A stretch of 64,000 nucleotides of DNA from Symsagittifera roscoffensis (taxonomy: Eukaryota > Xenacoelomorpha > Acoela > Convolutidae). The stretch is taken from the NCBI RefSeq assembly GCF_963678635.1, contig NC_087067.1, positions 37,270,686 to 37,334,685 of the forward strand. The letters run 5' to 3'. A program made the translations under genes and the position numbers. Positions 34,347 to 45,949 of the stretch are shown piece after piece (within the stretch, counting starts at the first letter, position 1; every line of letters begins with the position of its first letter). The notes under the pieces are model-generated. The model was not told the origin of the DNA and ran no database searches. It saw only the letters and a program-made list of their open reading frames with translations.

Positions 34347-34826
34347 ATGATGGAAACCGACAGTGGAACTCAGCTTCAGGTTTCTGCAACCCAAGAGGTA
34401 TCCGTGAGTAAAAATACGGGATTTAAAAAAGTATGTAATATGGAAACGGAACTGTTATTTTTGCGGAAAAAAGTTGAAAAACAAGAATGTGAAATTTCGG
34501 GTCTTAAACTTAAGCAGTTAAACATAGATACCAGACTGCGAGTTCAGGAAAGGTATACTAGCAAGGATAGTGTGCCTGTATGGAATCCGCCGTTCGATGC
34601 AAGGGCAGTAGATGACGTTACGGATGCGATAATTGATTTTTTCAGGACAAGTCTGAAAGTTACTATTTCTCGTGGGGGAATTAAAGCTTGTCACATGTAT
34701 ATGGGAAATTACGGAAATAATATGCCCACTATCATTTGCAAGTTTGTATACTTCGACGATAAGCACGCTGTATACAAGGCCAGGATGAATCTGAAACATC
34801 AGAAAAACATTTTAATTAATATTTAA
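34347..34826 (+). CDS. LINE ORF1-like protein
   Basis: A 159-residue uninterrupted frame. Residues 30-65 (NMETELLFLRKKVEKQECEI and onwards) are a heptad-like coiled coil. The C-terminal half holds DDVTDAIIDFFRTSLKV and PTIICKFVYFDDKHAVYKAR, then MNLKHQKNILINI. The phrase 'cKFvyfddKhavykAR...iliN' matches the RNA-binding region of CR1/jockey-type ORF1 and related LINE-associated proteins. Such proteins trimerise and coat the element RNA. The start MMETDSG is the first ATG after AT-rich DNA. It is complete compared with the broken ORF2, but short for the family. Confidence 0.65.
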   Translation: MMETDSGTQLQVSATQEVSVSKNTGFKKVCNMETELLFLRKKVEKQECEISGLKLKQLNIDTRLRVQERYTSKDSVPVWNPPFDARAVDDVTDAIIDFFRTSLKVTISRGGIKACHMYMGNYGNNMPTIICKFVYFDDKHAVYKARMNLKHQKNILINI

Positions 34827-34849
34827 GAAAGCGGCCAGTGATATGGACT

Positions 34850-35880
34850 TAATAACTACCACTCATAACTGCATTAATGCTGTTAAGCGAAAAAAACGAA
34901 TCTACACCGACTCTCGTCATGACAACAATGAAAGGGAATCCCTTGCAAACAAAAAACCAACTCATTGATTGGATTCTGAACGGATATTGTGTGCCGCCTG
35001 TTAAACTTTGATAGAAAAAACGCAAAATGAATTGAGTTAAACTGTAAAGCATATGAACTGCTATTCTAGCCCAAAGTGGTTATGTTTGTGACAAAACATG
35101 TTGAATTTTTCTCTGTTATTATTCCCCTTAGGCGGACAATAAAATAGCAAAAGTACTAGTGACAAAAATCGATTTTAGTTTTTTTCTATTTTCTTATCAT
35201 ATATTTTTTTCTTTCTTAGATTTTTTTTGCGTTCCGTTTTCATATTTTTATTAACTTAGGAATTATCAGCAAACAAATAAATGATTATTCTCTAACAAGA
35301 CCTTAGTTCAGTTTATGTGATTTCCGCACTGCTGTTCTAAGACCTAATAAAAAAGAACAGTCCAAGTAGTCTTCTTTTAAAAAAGAAAAACCAATAATTA
35401 GTTGGCGCGATTTCCACGCTGCTTTGTGGTTATTTAAACTAAATTATGTTTTCTTTTCTTTTAAAACAAAACTAGAATAAAACCAAAATAAAATTTATCC
35501 TGCTCTTTTAGATCCCAGAGCTTGCACGATTTCCGCGCTGCGATCTTTAATTGTAGATGCTGAAAGTGAGGAAAACAATGAAAATAAAATGGAAAAGTTC
35601 AGGAAAAAGGAAAAGAAGGAGGAGAGGGATTCGAGGGGAAATTAAAGAACCTTATACGGGTATAAAATTGAAAGCTAGTAACATTCGTATTTTTGCGAAG
35701 AAAAAGAATATTGCAGACTAGGAGGAGAAGCTACCTAGAGTTTGTGCGATTTCCGCACTGCCCTGGGTGGCTTCTGATTTCTGACAACTCATTGATCTTC
35801 ACAAATTCGTTAAAATTTCAGCTAGTTAAGAAACCACGCGAAAATTATATTGTACACAGAACATATGGTTAACAGAGACA
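34850..35880 (+). other. Inter-ORF region with four copies of a 14-nt motif
   Basis: GATTTCCGCACTGC occurs at 35319-35332 and 35748-35761, with variants GATTTCCACGCTGC at 35409-35422 and GATTTCCGCGCTGC at 35528-35541. Each is preceded by a G(T/C)GC-like word, so a short hairpin can form around ATTTC; it is best at the fourth copy, GTGCG-ATTTC-CGCAC. The DNA between copies is AT-rich and not repeated. A fifth, near-identical copy lies at 116-129 of the window. Confidence 0.7.
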
Positions 35881-35882
35881 TG

Positions 35883-38573
35883 GAGGAAACAAATTCTAAA
35901 ACTTATTCAGTGTTTTTACAAAACATCAGATCACTGCCCGAAACTTTGAAGAATTCGAATTAGAATTAGAACAGTTGGCCCAACGTACAGATATCATTTG
36001 TTTAACTGAAACCTGGCTCAAAAATAACTCTGACAATGATATTTTTCAAATTCAAGGAAACCAACCCCTCTATAGTTGCGCTAGAATTAAACGAGGGGGA
36101 GATATTGGCATCTATGTTAACACTGGGTCAGATCATAGGATAATAAAACAAAAAAAAAGATAACAATATCCAAATCTTGTCAGTTCTCATAAAAACACAA
36201 ACAAATCAGAAAATTGTAGTAACCTGTGTTTACATTCCACCAAATTCTCTAAACAACTCTACCTTCGAAAGCCTGCAAAATTATTTGGATGGATTAACGC
36301 TAGGGTTTGAAACTGATCACATAGTTTGTGGTGATTTCAACGTAAATTTTCTGTTAAACTCGACAAGGCCGAAAAAAATTGAGGATATTATGATAGGAAA
36401 TGGCATGTTAGAAAACAAAATGAGCTGCCTCCCAACAAGAGTGACAGAACGTAGTAGCACTTTGATTGACTTATTTTCCTGTACATCATGTTTCTGAACC
36501 AAAACCATCAAAAATTCAGTGTCTGATCATTTTGATGTTAATTTTTTTTGAAATTTTATGAAAAAAGAAGTTTTTACTGAACAAACGTTTACTAGAAACT
36601 GGAACAAGTTGAAAAAAAAGATATAAGTGAGAAGTTAAGTTTTTATTTGCAACATGAGATTGGCAAATGTGTGCAGTTATGGAAACCCGAAGACCCTCAA
36701 ATGTCTTCTAGGATTTTATAAATTCAATCTTTAGATCTTTATGAAGGCAGTTGATACTTTTTTTACAAAGCGTTTACTAGTGCAATCAGAAAGACATCCA
36801 TGGATTGACAATGAAGTAAAAAATGCAGCAGCAAAAAAGCGACGGTTACGACAAGAGTTTTTGAATATTAAAACAACGGATGCCCGGAGTAAGTATAGTT
36901 CCCAAAATAAAATTGTCAAAAACCTAATCATTCGTAAAAAACGAAAATACTATCAAAATAAACTAATGCTTGAGTCTAATTGTAAAACGAAAACTTTTTT
37001 CGAAACTTTTACGGAAATGAGTGGTAAAAGAAAAAATTCTAAATCTTTAAATCTATCTAACGGGGACGCTGAGCATTTTAACGAATACTTCGCATATATT
37101 GGCGCCAGACTTACACAGAGCAAAGCAAACTGCATGGAAAACAATGTTATACCTCAGCAATAATCGTTGTTTTTGAAAAAAAAGATTAAATTCAAGTCAT
37201 TGAAGTCATCGAGAGTTTAAAAAATAATTATAGTACAGACTGCTATGATATCAACACTGTTCTCGTCAAGCATTTAAAAACTATACTAGCAGGCCCTTTG
37301 ACTGAAATTTTTAATGACTGCCTAACCTCAGGAATTTATCCAAATTGTTTTAAAATTGCAAAAATTGTACCAATTTTCAAGGAGGGAGATATCGATGACC
37401 CCTCAGACTATAGACCAATTTCAATTCTTCCAGTTATGGGCAAAATTTTTGAGCGTATAATTTTTAAACGAGCACTATCATATGTAGACAAGCTTAAAAT
37501 CATCCGAAACACTCAGTTTGGCTTCAGATCAAATAGAAGCACTGTTGACGCCATCCTTAAATTGGTGGAAGAAGTTTCAACATCGCTATCGAACAAAAAA
37601 CTAACTGTTCAGAATACGTTTTTAGACCTAACAAAGGCTTTTGAAACAGTTGATCACTCTAATCTGTTATTAAAATTAGAACAAATGGGATTTAGAGGGT
37701 CTGTCTTAAATCTATTGGAACCTTACCTTGACAATCGCTATCAGTACATTGAAACTAACTCTTTTAAGACCGAACTTATACTCGTATCTTTTGGTGTACC
37801 TCAAGGATCTATCCTTGGCCAACTTTTGATCATATTATACATAAACGATCTACAAATAGCCACAAAAAACACAGGGTTACTTTTGTATGCTGATGACACT
37901 GTTCTGAATTTCTTAAACAACAAAGACTATGTTGAGATACTGTCGGAGCACGAAAACTGAAGAACGACCAGTAATTTTTTTTTACTGACACCCAAATAGA
38001 AAATGTTGAATGTTTTAAATATCTTGGAATTCTCCTTGACTGTAAATTGAATTTTCATCAGCATATTGATAAGGTAAAGAACAAAATTTTGCATTTCTGT
38101 GGAGTGTTTTTTCAATTGAGAAAGTTTCTAATTGGACGAAATTTAATATTTCCGTATAAAAGTTACTTGCAACCAATCATCCAATAAGGAGTTTTAGTTT
38201 ATGCAAATACCAACAAAACCAAACTGTTAGAACTGGAAATGAAAATCAGAAAGCTAATCAGAATAGTTTTTATAAACACAGGATGGATTCAATCACTGAA
38301 ATAATGCATGATAACAAAATTTATACCGTAAGAGATTTTTTTGCTTACGATGTTCTGAAATTAACCGGAAAAATTATTCAAAAAGAGTGCCAAGTTGAAA
38401 CCTTGAGATATTCTATTACTGAACAAGAATTGAACGTGATATTTACAAAGCGAAAAACAAATCAAAAGTTATCTATAAACAGAAATAAACTCAACAGAGG
38501 GTCGATTACACCTAAAATTAGAAAAATGTTCAACTTCGTAATAAATTTTTTCCCACCTGGGTCAATTTCTTGA
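35883..38573 (+). pseudogene. LINE ORF2: AP endonuclease and reverse transcriptase, frameshifted
   Basis: The frame from 35883 reads YSVFLQNIRSLP and then shifts. DIICLTETWLKNNSDND and GGDIGIYVNT follow (endonuclease, from 35975), then VYIPPNSLNN and VCGDFNVNF (36177-36497), with SDHF near 36520. A linker ORF spans 36741-37163. The RT domain (37298-37960) shows DYRPISILPVMGKIFE, NTQFGFRSNRSTVDAI, FLDLTKAFETVDH, GVPQGSILGQLL and LLLYADDTVL. A C-terminal part continues at 38283-38573. At least five frame changes or stops separate these pieces, so ORF2 is a pseudogene. Catalytic residues of both domains are still readable. Confidence 0.8.
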
Positions 38574-38910
38574 AAGGGGCTTCTCGGTTTCAAATAAATA
38601 GTTTTATTCAGAAATTTTTGGATAATTACTTTCTAAGAAATACGATTTTACTGGGCATGCCTTGAGACTTTTTGTTGATCAATAAGTAGAACTTGTTTCT
38701 GTTGGTTTCTAAGTTATGGGTAGAAAATCTATTGCATTGGATCTAAGAATTTAAGTACTTTTTTTGTTCTCCGCTTAATGAGACACCTGAAAACGGGCCT
38801 TGTGGGCTTAATGGTGTTCTCCCAAATGATTCTAATTTGCATTTATAAGTTTTTATAAATAACTTTCTAACTAGATATCGTTTGGAAACAATTTATTATT
38901 ATTATTAGCT

Positions 38911-40860
38911 TTTATATCAATTACTTTCCAGTTTTTTCGAGTATAATCTTTCATTTGATTGTGATCATGTTAAGAATTATGTTTTATTGACTCCTTTTTC
39001 CTTTAAATCAATCGTGTTATTTGAATATACGTTTTTCTTTTTTGACATATTTTTTATTAGCCAGCCCCCCATTTAACTATCCAACAATAAATTCTTACTC
39101 TACTGTCTCCTGTAATTAGTAGCAAAAAGCCGAACAGACAGAAAATTTTAAAAAGAGCAATCTGCTAAATTTGAGCATTATTTATTTGCTAATTTGAAAT
39201 TTTAGGTGGCCCTAAATCATATTTTCTGTCAGAAAAAATTAGCTTTTGCATGCAAAACGTTTGTGAAATAGGTCATTTGCTCTTTCAAATTAAATCTGAT
39301 GGTTCCAATTTTTTGCAGTGTTCCAGATTCTTTTCCAGTACCCCCCTTTGATTTTTTCGGAAATTTAATATATAAAACTTATTTAAAATGTTAATTTGTG
39401 TGAACAGGTGAACAAATTTTCACATTTCGAACATATAAAATGCCCTGTGAAAAATTTTTGAACAGCTTTATTTTGAAAGTTCACGAGGGGGGTGGGAAAC
39501 TGGAAAAGAGCCGTTTTCTATATCCCCACTTCACCACACAGAATTTACATCACAATCGATGATTTTTGAACAATTTTTCAGTCGCTTATCCTTGAATTAT
39601 GAAAAACATTACATTATGATATTCATTATGATAATCTTAACAAGGCCAAACTGTATACTTTGTGAATTTTCTTTTTTTCTTTTTTCTAGTGTTTCTTTGG
39701 ATAGTGTCGACAATTGGTTATAGACTTAATTCTGGGATCCAGTGACATGCACCCACCAAATTGTGCGCACATCCAGTGCACAATTTGGCCTACAGATAAA
39801 ATATCAATAATTTAATATAATGCAGGAAAATCAAGTGCAGTTTTATTACTCTAAACGCATTAGTTTGTTCTACGCATTAGTCTAAATTATTAGTTTGTTC
39901 ACTATGGTATTTTAAAGAGTTCAGAACTGTAATTCGATCTACCGACGTCGACGGTGCCGCGGTCGAAATCTTGGTCCGCCATTCACTGAAGCAGTGAACT
40001 TTAATCATAACATATCCTGGACAGGTCAAAACACGGGATTTTGACCCTGCGGTCCTTCAAAGTTATATGATTTTGACACTACTACGGGGTTTTGAATCTA
40101 CGATTCTTCAAAAATGTCGGAAACGTTCAAAAGCCATTTATCGGCAAGTCAAAACCTCCACGTGCCAAAACATTTTTTTGTTCCGATCATTCGAAAATGG
40201 GGAGGAACTTTGAGTTCGGGTTTAGTTTTTCTTTTCTTTTTCTTTTTCTTCTTTTTTGTTTTCTCTGCAAAATCAGGTACTAAAGGCATTGAGCAAAATG
40301 AATCGAGTGATGAATGAATTGAGTCATATCAAAGCTCTTGCAGTCGTGATTAGAACGAAAAAATTCAAAAAGTCCCAGCGTCGAAAAAACGGTTTGAATA
40401 TTTTTTGAGATTTAGTCTAGTTTTGAGCGATAACGAGATCGATTAACGACGGTTATACTGAAATTTAATTTAAAAAAAAAAACTTTTAGCCTTCTAGGAA
40501 ACAAAATTGATTTTACAACAAAAAAAAATAAGTTTGGGTGCTTGACTTACCGCTTTTTTGACAAAATGCCTTTTTAAAAATTTAAAATTATTGTTCAAAA
40601 GTGTAGCAAAAAGAGTTTGATTTTTTTTTGTAAAATGTGGCAGCTCCAATTTAGTTCTTACTTGTCAATTAAAAACGGAGTCATTTTCTGGCACGACACA
40701 TTTAACAGCTCGATTAAAACCGCCACAATTACAATTCTAACGCGTTAACATCAAACCAATTAAAGAATCTACTTTTTCGATTTATGCACAACGTTTACAG
40801 TGGAAAAATTTACTGTAAACAAGAAATTACCGACGATAATTGAAAAACAAAAGAGGATGG
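38911..40860. other. AT-rich intergenic DNA
   Basis: No supported gene. It holds the family C MITE at 39326-39513. A short diverged duplication ('gggattttgaccctgcggtc' near 40036, 'ggggttttgaatctacgatt' near 40086) precedes two overlapping open frames (40092 and 40114) that I judge non-coding because of their homopolymer content. Confidence 0.4.
39326..39513. mobile_element. Family C MITE, copy 5
   Basis: GATTCTTTTCCAGTACCCCC and the right end GGGTGGGAAACTGGAAAAGA with GCC are terminal inverted repeats. Length 188 bp. Interior AT-rich without ORF. Confidence 0.65.
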
Positions 40861-40869
40861 AGTTGGGCG

Positions 40870-41516
40870 TTAATATTTCATCAGGTTTTCAGGTACGGAA
40901 AATTGCTCCATTCCTATGTCGCCACCGTTAAAATTTGAAGTGTTGAGTGTTTTGATCTGACCAAGAGTTAAGTGGTGGAAACAAGCTGTTGCAGCCATCT
41001 GCAGTGCTTGAGATATCGCATGTTTATCGTCAAAGATGATTAAAGCTTTTATGAATCTTCAACAAACTGAAGAGCTTAGAACCCCAGACGCAAAAATGCC
41101 TATCGGTCTCCATTCTCAGTTTCCCTAATTATAAGCTCCAGAATTGAATCCTTGCACACTGATTCTGCCAACTTGTTATAGACAAATAAACTAGAATCTC
41201 CCGCCATCTTGTTTTACACCTCTGACACAATCTTCATTGGCTAAACGTAACCAAAAACCAAAAACTTCCGTGCTCCCACGAGTACGGCTATCGTTTTAGG
41301 GCTTCTGTTTTGTAATCTATCCTGCATCTCGCTCAAACTCTTCAGCCGATGTTTTTTGTAAATTGAATATTGCCTCTTTGAGAGCCTTAAGCCCGCTTCT
41401 TCGACGCTGTTACGTTCGGAGTGAGAAATTTTAACATTGGGATTTGACTTCTTGAACCTTGGTACGAATGAATATGCAAATGGCAGAATATATCGTCTAC
41501 AATCTGGCGATATCAA
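40870..41516 (-). pseudogene. Decayed coding region, copy A
   Basis: Read on the minus strand, an open frame from 41516 to 41241 gives KISHSERNSVEEAGLRLSKR and SPKTIAVLVGARKFLV, then a stop. A homologous stretch continues as LFVYNKLAESVCKDSILEL, and after further breaks AISQALQMAATACFHHLTL and NGGDIGMEQFSVPENL. The middle part matches copy B (LPCVFVTNKGAELVGEAPIL) at 43722-43913. Composition is protein-like; the family is not recognised. Several stops and shifts make it a pseudogene or a repeat-derived coding relic. Confidence 0.4.
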
Positions 41517-42149
41517 AAAAGCAATTTTTTGAAATTCAATAGCATTGTTGAATGAAGATGAAAATAATTGATTAAACTGATAGAAAATTTAATTGAGTTT
41601 AGATGCCAGAAGAGTCTCCCTAAATGACAAGCTTCAAATTCGCAAAGTCCGTTAATGATGAGGTGCATTTAAAACTCACATATAGACTAACTTTCACTTA
41701 AGATAGAAAATATATAGTAAACGTTTACCAGAACTGACCATCGTTTACGAGCAATTAAAATAAATTAAAATTAACACGAAAAAGTCCCTTCTATTTAAAA
41801 AGTTTTGTTATGTAAATTCGTTGTAAATATTACATATTCACACTAAAAGGATTAAGAAACTAATTGGAACTATGTTAAAACTATAAAAGAAAACACTTGT
41901 AACTTGGCCCGTTTTCTCTTCAATATAGATGGTGTTGGTTGTCTTATGTACCATGAAATAGTTTTTGAAATAGCAGCAAGGCAAACAAATTCGAAGATGA
42001 AGATTTTTCATTTACAGTCTCTGTGAAATGATTATCGGCCATTGCCCTCAAGATGATTGGGAGGTGTCCGTTAGCTATAAAACTGATTCAAATGCAAATC
42101 GTGTTTCCGTTTGATTTCATTCAAAAAACATTGTTTCTATTTTCATCAG

Positions 42150-42308
42150 GATGTAGAAAAGGAAGTTGGAGCTGCAGTAATGATGGCATATTGTGTAACA
42201 TCCATCATTTGATGTCAGATGGCTCTGTCAAATGAATCACATGTCGAAGAAGACTCCCCAACTTCTCTGTTTTCTGTGGAACCAGAATTCTCAAATGGCC
42301 ACCTCAAG
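42150..42308 (+). pseudogene. Exon-like segment with an in-frame TGA
   Basis: An acceptor-like tttcatcag ends at 42149 and a donor-like GTAACC follows CTCAAG at 42308. One frame reads DVEKEVGAAVMMAYCVTSII, then TGA (42210-42212), then CQMALSNESHVEEDSPTSLF and SVEPEFSNGHLK without change of frame. Both sides are protein-like. It may be a decayed exon, or a first exon starting at the ATG at 42219. No partner exon was found. Confidence 0.3.
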
Positions 42309-42696
42309 GTAACCTCTGAGAGGGGTCGATTCACATAGTATTCAAAAACTGTTGGGTCCCCATTAAATCATGTAATACTAGTTTTTATAGTAACTGGCAA
42401 TGGAAATAGCTAGATTAAGTAATCATCTTGCTTAAAAATGTTGGCAGGGCTGCAACCTCGCATTGGGGTTTTGCAAAGCAAAATGTATGCAAAAATTTCT
42501 CCACAGCTATAACTTTTTTGGTTTCTGGGGAGCAGCTTCTGCAGAAAAGTTTTATCCTCAATAGTTTATGTGATAAAATTCTCTCCTAATTATTTCATCA
42601 TACTAATTAGACCACTGTTTCAAAAGTGAAAAGCTCATAAAAATTATTTTATTTGCACATTGCAATTGGCTCAAGCGACTCGAGCACCACTGTTGA

Positions 42697-43930
42697 CTAC
42701 AATTGAGGAACTAAGCTTGAGTTTCTACGGCAGCTCAACGCAATCAGAACTCCTTCTCTGACTCTGTCAGAAGATTGTACCAGTCCCAAAACACAGTTTG
42801 AGACATAATCTTGCTTCACGGGTTTTTCGGTGACACAGTTCAGCCACAATTTCACTTCGCCAACCACCTTGAAACGATACCGAGGGAACGCACATACCCT
42901 TGTATCACTTGTCTCTAGAAGATATTGTTCAATTTTGCGGTCGACCAATTTGATTTTTATAGGTCGACCAATTTGATTTTCCGAGCTGCCAACAATACTA
43001 TAATGGCCCTATGGGTTTTGTCAAGCATTTTCTGCGCCGCAGGCAAACTTTTCAAAAAACAGACCGAAAAAGGCGTTCGCGCGCTCCAAAAAAAAAGCGT
43101 GCGGGTTTTTCGGCGCGTGCTCCCCTCTCAAAATTAGTCATATGTTGTCGAAGGCGCCTTCAGAACATTTGTAAGGTTGCTCAGCCAACAATTGATGTTG
43201 CACAGCTATTTCAAAGGGGGATTTGGAAAATTTTGGCTACCAGAATTGAGGGGGTTAGGGGGCACGCCTCGGCACGCTACTGTGTTCAAGATAAATTTTT
43301 GTCTGATGAATAACTTTCATCAAAAAATTTTCATCCTCCCTTTAGCTAGAATCTTATTTACTAGTCAACTTTACGAAATAAAATTAGCTAATTTTTTATT
43401 CGGTACATTCTCAATTTCTAATGGACGCATAAATCCAGCTGAATTTTTTTGTTTGGTGCCAAAACATAACGACCGAGACCAAAATGAGTTAGAAGCAAAT
43501 TGAGTTCTTACGTTCTGATCAATTATTTCAGTAATATGGCACACTTTGCAAGTATGGACAATCGCTCTAGTCTTGTGAGTCTACCATAAACCTTGGCAGC
43601 ATCGAGCTTTTTGATCATTCAGAATGTGCATGGTGAATACGCAATTTCGCAGCCTTTCTCAGCACTTAAGCTGAGAACCTAGCTGAGAACCTATATCGCT
43701 AGCTTATCTTTTTGTAAATCTTCAAAAGTGCGCAATGTGAAGCCCCAGACGCACAAATGCCTCCTTGTATCCGTTTTCAATTGCCATTCGCATCAGCTCC
43801 AGAATTGGAGCCTCGCCCACTAATTCTGCCCCCTTGTTAGTGACAAATACACAAGGAAGCCCCTCGATCTTTTTATTCACGTGTGACACAACATTTTTGG
43901 CAGAACGGCACACCCAACTAAAGACTTAAG
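42697..43930 (-). pseudogene. Decayed coding region, copy B, interrupted by a MITE
   Basis: On the minus strand the frame 43913-43722 encodes KNVVSHVNKKIEGLPCVFVT, then EAPILELMRMAIENG and EAFVRLGLHIAHF. It is homologous to copy A at about 41250-41080. After the hAT-type element (42933-43281), a second open frame (about 42932-42697) reads EQYLLETSDTRVCAFPRYRF, KVVGEVKLWLNCVTEKP and SSDRVREGVLIALSCRR. Whether both frames belonged to one protein is an inference from strand and proximity. The protein family is unknown to me. Confidence 0.4.
42933..43281. mobile_element. hAT-type MITE, second copy of the 9686 element
   Basis: Shares ggtcgaccaatttgat, gcgccgcaggcaaac, ggaaaattttgg, cagaattgag and the end ctcggcacgctact with the element at 9686-9997. 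The left terminus is degenerate, but the flanks TTGTTCAA (42925-42932) and GTGTTCAA (43282-43289) look like an 8-bp target duplication with one mismatch. The ggtcgaccaatttgat block is duplicated inside this copy. Confidence 0.7.
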
Positions 43931-45010
43931 TGCATAAATTTGGACAGAATGACACGTTACAGGCGTCGAAAGACTTTTCTTTTTGGTAAAGGAGTACGTG
44001 ACGATTGTTATGTTTAATTACCATTAGTTTTATGTTCGATTTGTTACGCACAAAAAAGAATTAATTCACAAGCATACTAAATAATAGCTGTGTTTTTATA
44101 CTTAATGGTATAAAGAATATCTTTTTATTTCAGAATTGTTGCTTTTACGATGAAATCGTAGATCTTGATTATGTTGAAAATCGTTGATAATTAATTGTAT
44201 TTTGTTGTAAATTGCCACAGAAGGTAAAATCGCTGCTGCTATTTGGGAATAAAACTTCTTTGGAAAATGAGAACAAAATATTACTAGAATGAAAATTTGA
44301 TTTAATGTGTCAAGGAACATTTATTTTCTCGATGTTTTTTGGAATGTATCAACTCTATTTTCTTTTCAGTTGTCTTAAGACTTAATACACAGAAGTGAAT
44401 TCGGTAATTATTATTGCGAACCATTCCCTCAAGCAGAGAACAAAATAATATATTTTTTGTTTGAAGAAACTGTTTCAGTTTCCTGAACATTTTCCTCATT
44501 ATCATAAGCTGAATACAACTATTTTATTTAATTTTTGCTAATCTTGCTGATGCTATAAGTGCTGGTAAATTATTTTCATAAGCTGGGAATTGAATTATTA
44601 AACAAATGTCTCGATCCCAAATTTCTGCCACCATTTAATTGTTAATGTCCAAGTGCAAAATTTGTATCGTGGTGTTTTGACTCACAAAAATGAACATCTT
44701 CTGAATTAGTTTTTTTTGATAGCGAATTGGTTATTTTGAAGAAATGAACGAATATCATTACATTTTGGATTTGATGGTTCTCTGACAGCTTCGTGAATTA
44801 CTTTTCCTGGATACACAATTAGCATAAGACGTTTAAAATTATTGGTTACTAAGTGAGGTAAGTCAACAGCTGCTATTCGTGTAAATAGTTAATTTCTAAG
44901 TGTGGGAAATTGGATCAGTAATTGAACTTGTGCGTCTAAAATATCGACTAGCATTTTGTCTATAGAGATGCGCGTTTTTTTGAGAACATCTGAAATATAA
45001 AACTGTTGCC
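43931..45010. other. AT-rich DNA, two weak minus-strand frames
   Basis: Frames at 44102-44320 and 44302-44505 on the minus strand are open but show no motif or splice context that would justify calling them. Otherwise nothing is seen. Confidence 0.35.
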
Positions 45011-45415
45011 CTAAATTATTGTTATAGTGTTGTTGTTGTTGTTGGCTGAATTTGGTATTGTTGAACTAGAGATAGTTCCTACTATTTTATTCCGTACTAA
45101 ATGCTCACTTTGGTTATTTAAGTCCGGATATAATCCATGTTTGTTTCGTGATTCTGGTTGCAGTAAAGGTACTGCTGGCTCAATTCGTTCTACCATTTGT
45201 ATTGAAGCATTGTCTTCTTGGTAATTTTTTATTAGTAATCTTGGCGTATTTGTTTTTTCTTGAGTTTCCATTGTCGATGATTCAAGGTTGAAACCTACCT
45301 TTGAAAAAACTGAAATAAAAACTAACAGAACGAAAAGCTTATACGTTGAACCTAACATTATCTTTCGGAAGTTCATCGTACGATTCGTTAGCTTTTTAAT
45401 TTCTAAAGCTTTCAT
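45011..45415 (-). CDS. Possible type II membrane protein N-terminus
   Basis: A 134-residue frame on the minus strand. After a basic start (MKALEIKKLTNRTMNFRK) comes one hydrophobic span, KLFVLLVFISVFSKVGF (about residues 27-43), then a polar stem-like stretch (NLESSTMETQEKTNTPRL). It ends in an Asn run. Short cytosolic tail, single anchor and extended stem resemble the first exon of Golgi type II enzymes, but no catalytic domain is seen. A donor-like GTAGGA lies in the 45070s (minus strand). No downstream exon identified. Confidence 0.35.
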   Translation of the reverse strand: MKALEIKKLTNRTMNFRKIMLGSTYKLFVLLVFISVFSKVGFNLESSTMETQEKTNTPRLLIKNYQEDNASIQMVERIEPAVPLLQPESRNKHGLYPDLNNQSEHLVRNKIVGTISSSTIPNSANNNNNTITII

Positions 45416-45461
45416 AATTGTTACTATTATTTCTAGCCGATATTTGAGAAAAAGAAAACAG

Positions 45462-45665
45462 TCAAAACAAATTTCGATTTTTCCAACCTCTCACAAATCC
45501 CGGTGAGAGTGGAGCATCTAGGTAGATGTTTTGATTTAAGCCCATTGCGGCGGTTAAAGCATCGGAGTTTGCATAATCCATGTGTCCATTTTGGAGAAGA
45601 GTTTTGGTAACTTTTATAAGAATAGATGTTGATGCGGTATTATGAGCACTGTGATTTAAATCCAA
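45462..45665 (-). CDS. Possible exon, unknown protein
   Basis: The minus-strand frame reads HSAHNTASTSILIKVTKTLL, then QNGHMDYANSDALTAAMGLN and IYLDAPLSPGF. Amino-acid use is ordinary and GC is higher than nearby. It lies just upstream of, but not in an obvious splice relation with, the frame at 45011-45415. No family recognised. Confidence 0.25.
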   Translation of the reverse strand: MDLNHSAHNTASTSILIKVTKTLLQNGHMDYANSDALTAAMGLNQNIYLDAPLSPGFVRGWKNRNLF

Positions 45666-45949
45666 GTGAACACTTCAAATGACCAAAACCCAGGACACTA
45701 TCGTCTCAAGTGAGTGTGTCTAACTTCTTCAATTAGTCCTCGGATTGCCCTACTAAGGGGCTCAAGGCGACAACAGAGTCAAAAAATGATCGAGAAAAAA
45801 ATTTGTTTGGGTACTTTTGCTGAACCCGATCTAGAATCCAAAGTTATTCGCGAATCTCCGGGTCAACTGGTCTATTTACTCCTAATACACACAAGCCGTA
45901 GATAATTTACCTTTTATTTCAATTTTAATGATGTACTTAATGTCTCTAA

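Larger units (their letters stand above)
34347..38910 (+). mobile_element. LINE (non-LTR retrotransposon) with ORF1 and degenerate ORF2
   Basis: It consists of ORF1 (34347-34826), a ~1-kb inter-ORF region with a repeated 14-nt motif, and an ORF2 encoding an apurinic-type endonuclease and a reverse transcriptase (about 35883-38573). A simple ATT/TTA tail near 38895-38908 may mark the 3' end, as in CR1/jockey-like elements. ORF2 is spread over all three frames, so the copy is not functional for retrotransposition. Endonuclease and RT motifs suggest the jockey/CR1 side of the LINE tree; finer placement needs alignment. Confidence 0.8.

Noticed and set aside
40092-40317. Overlapping ORFs with a poly-Phe segment
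   Set aside because: The hydrophobic run is a homopolymer effect (TTTTCTTTTTC); nothing else supports coding.
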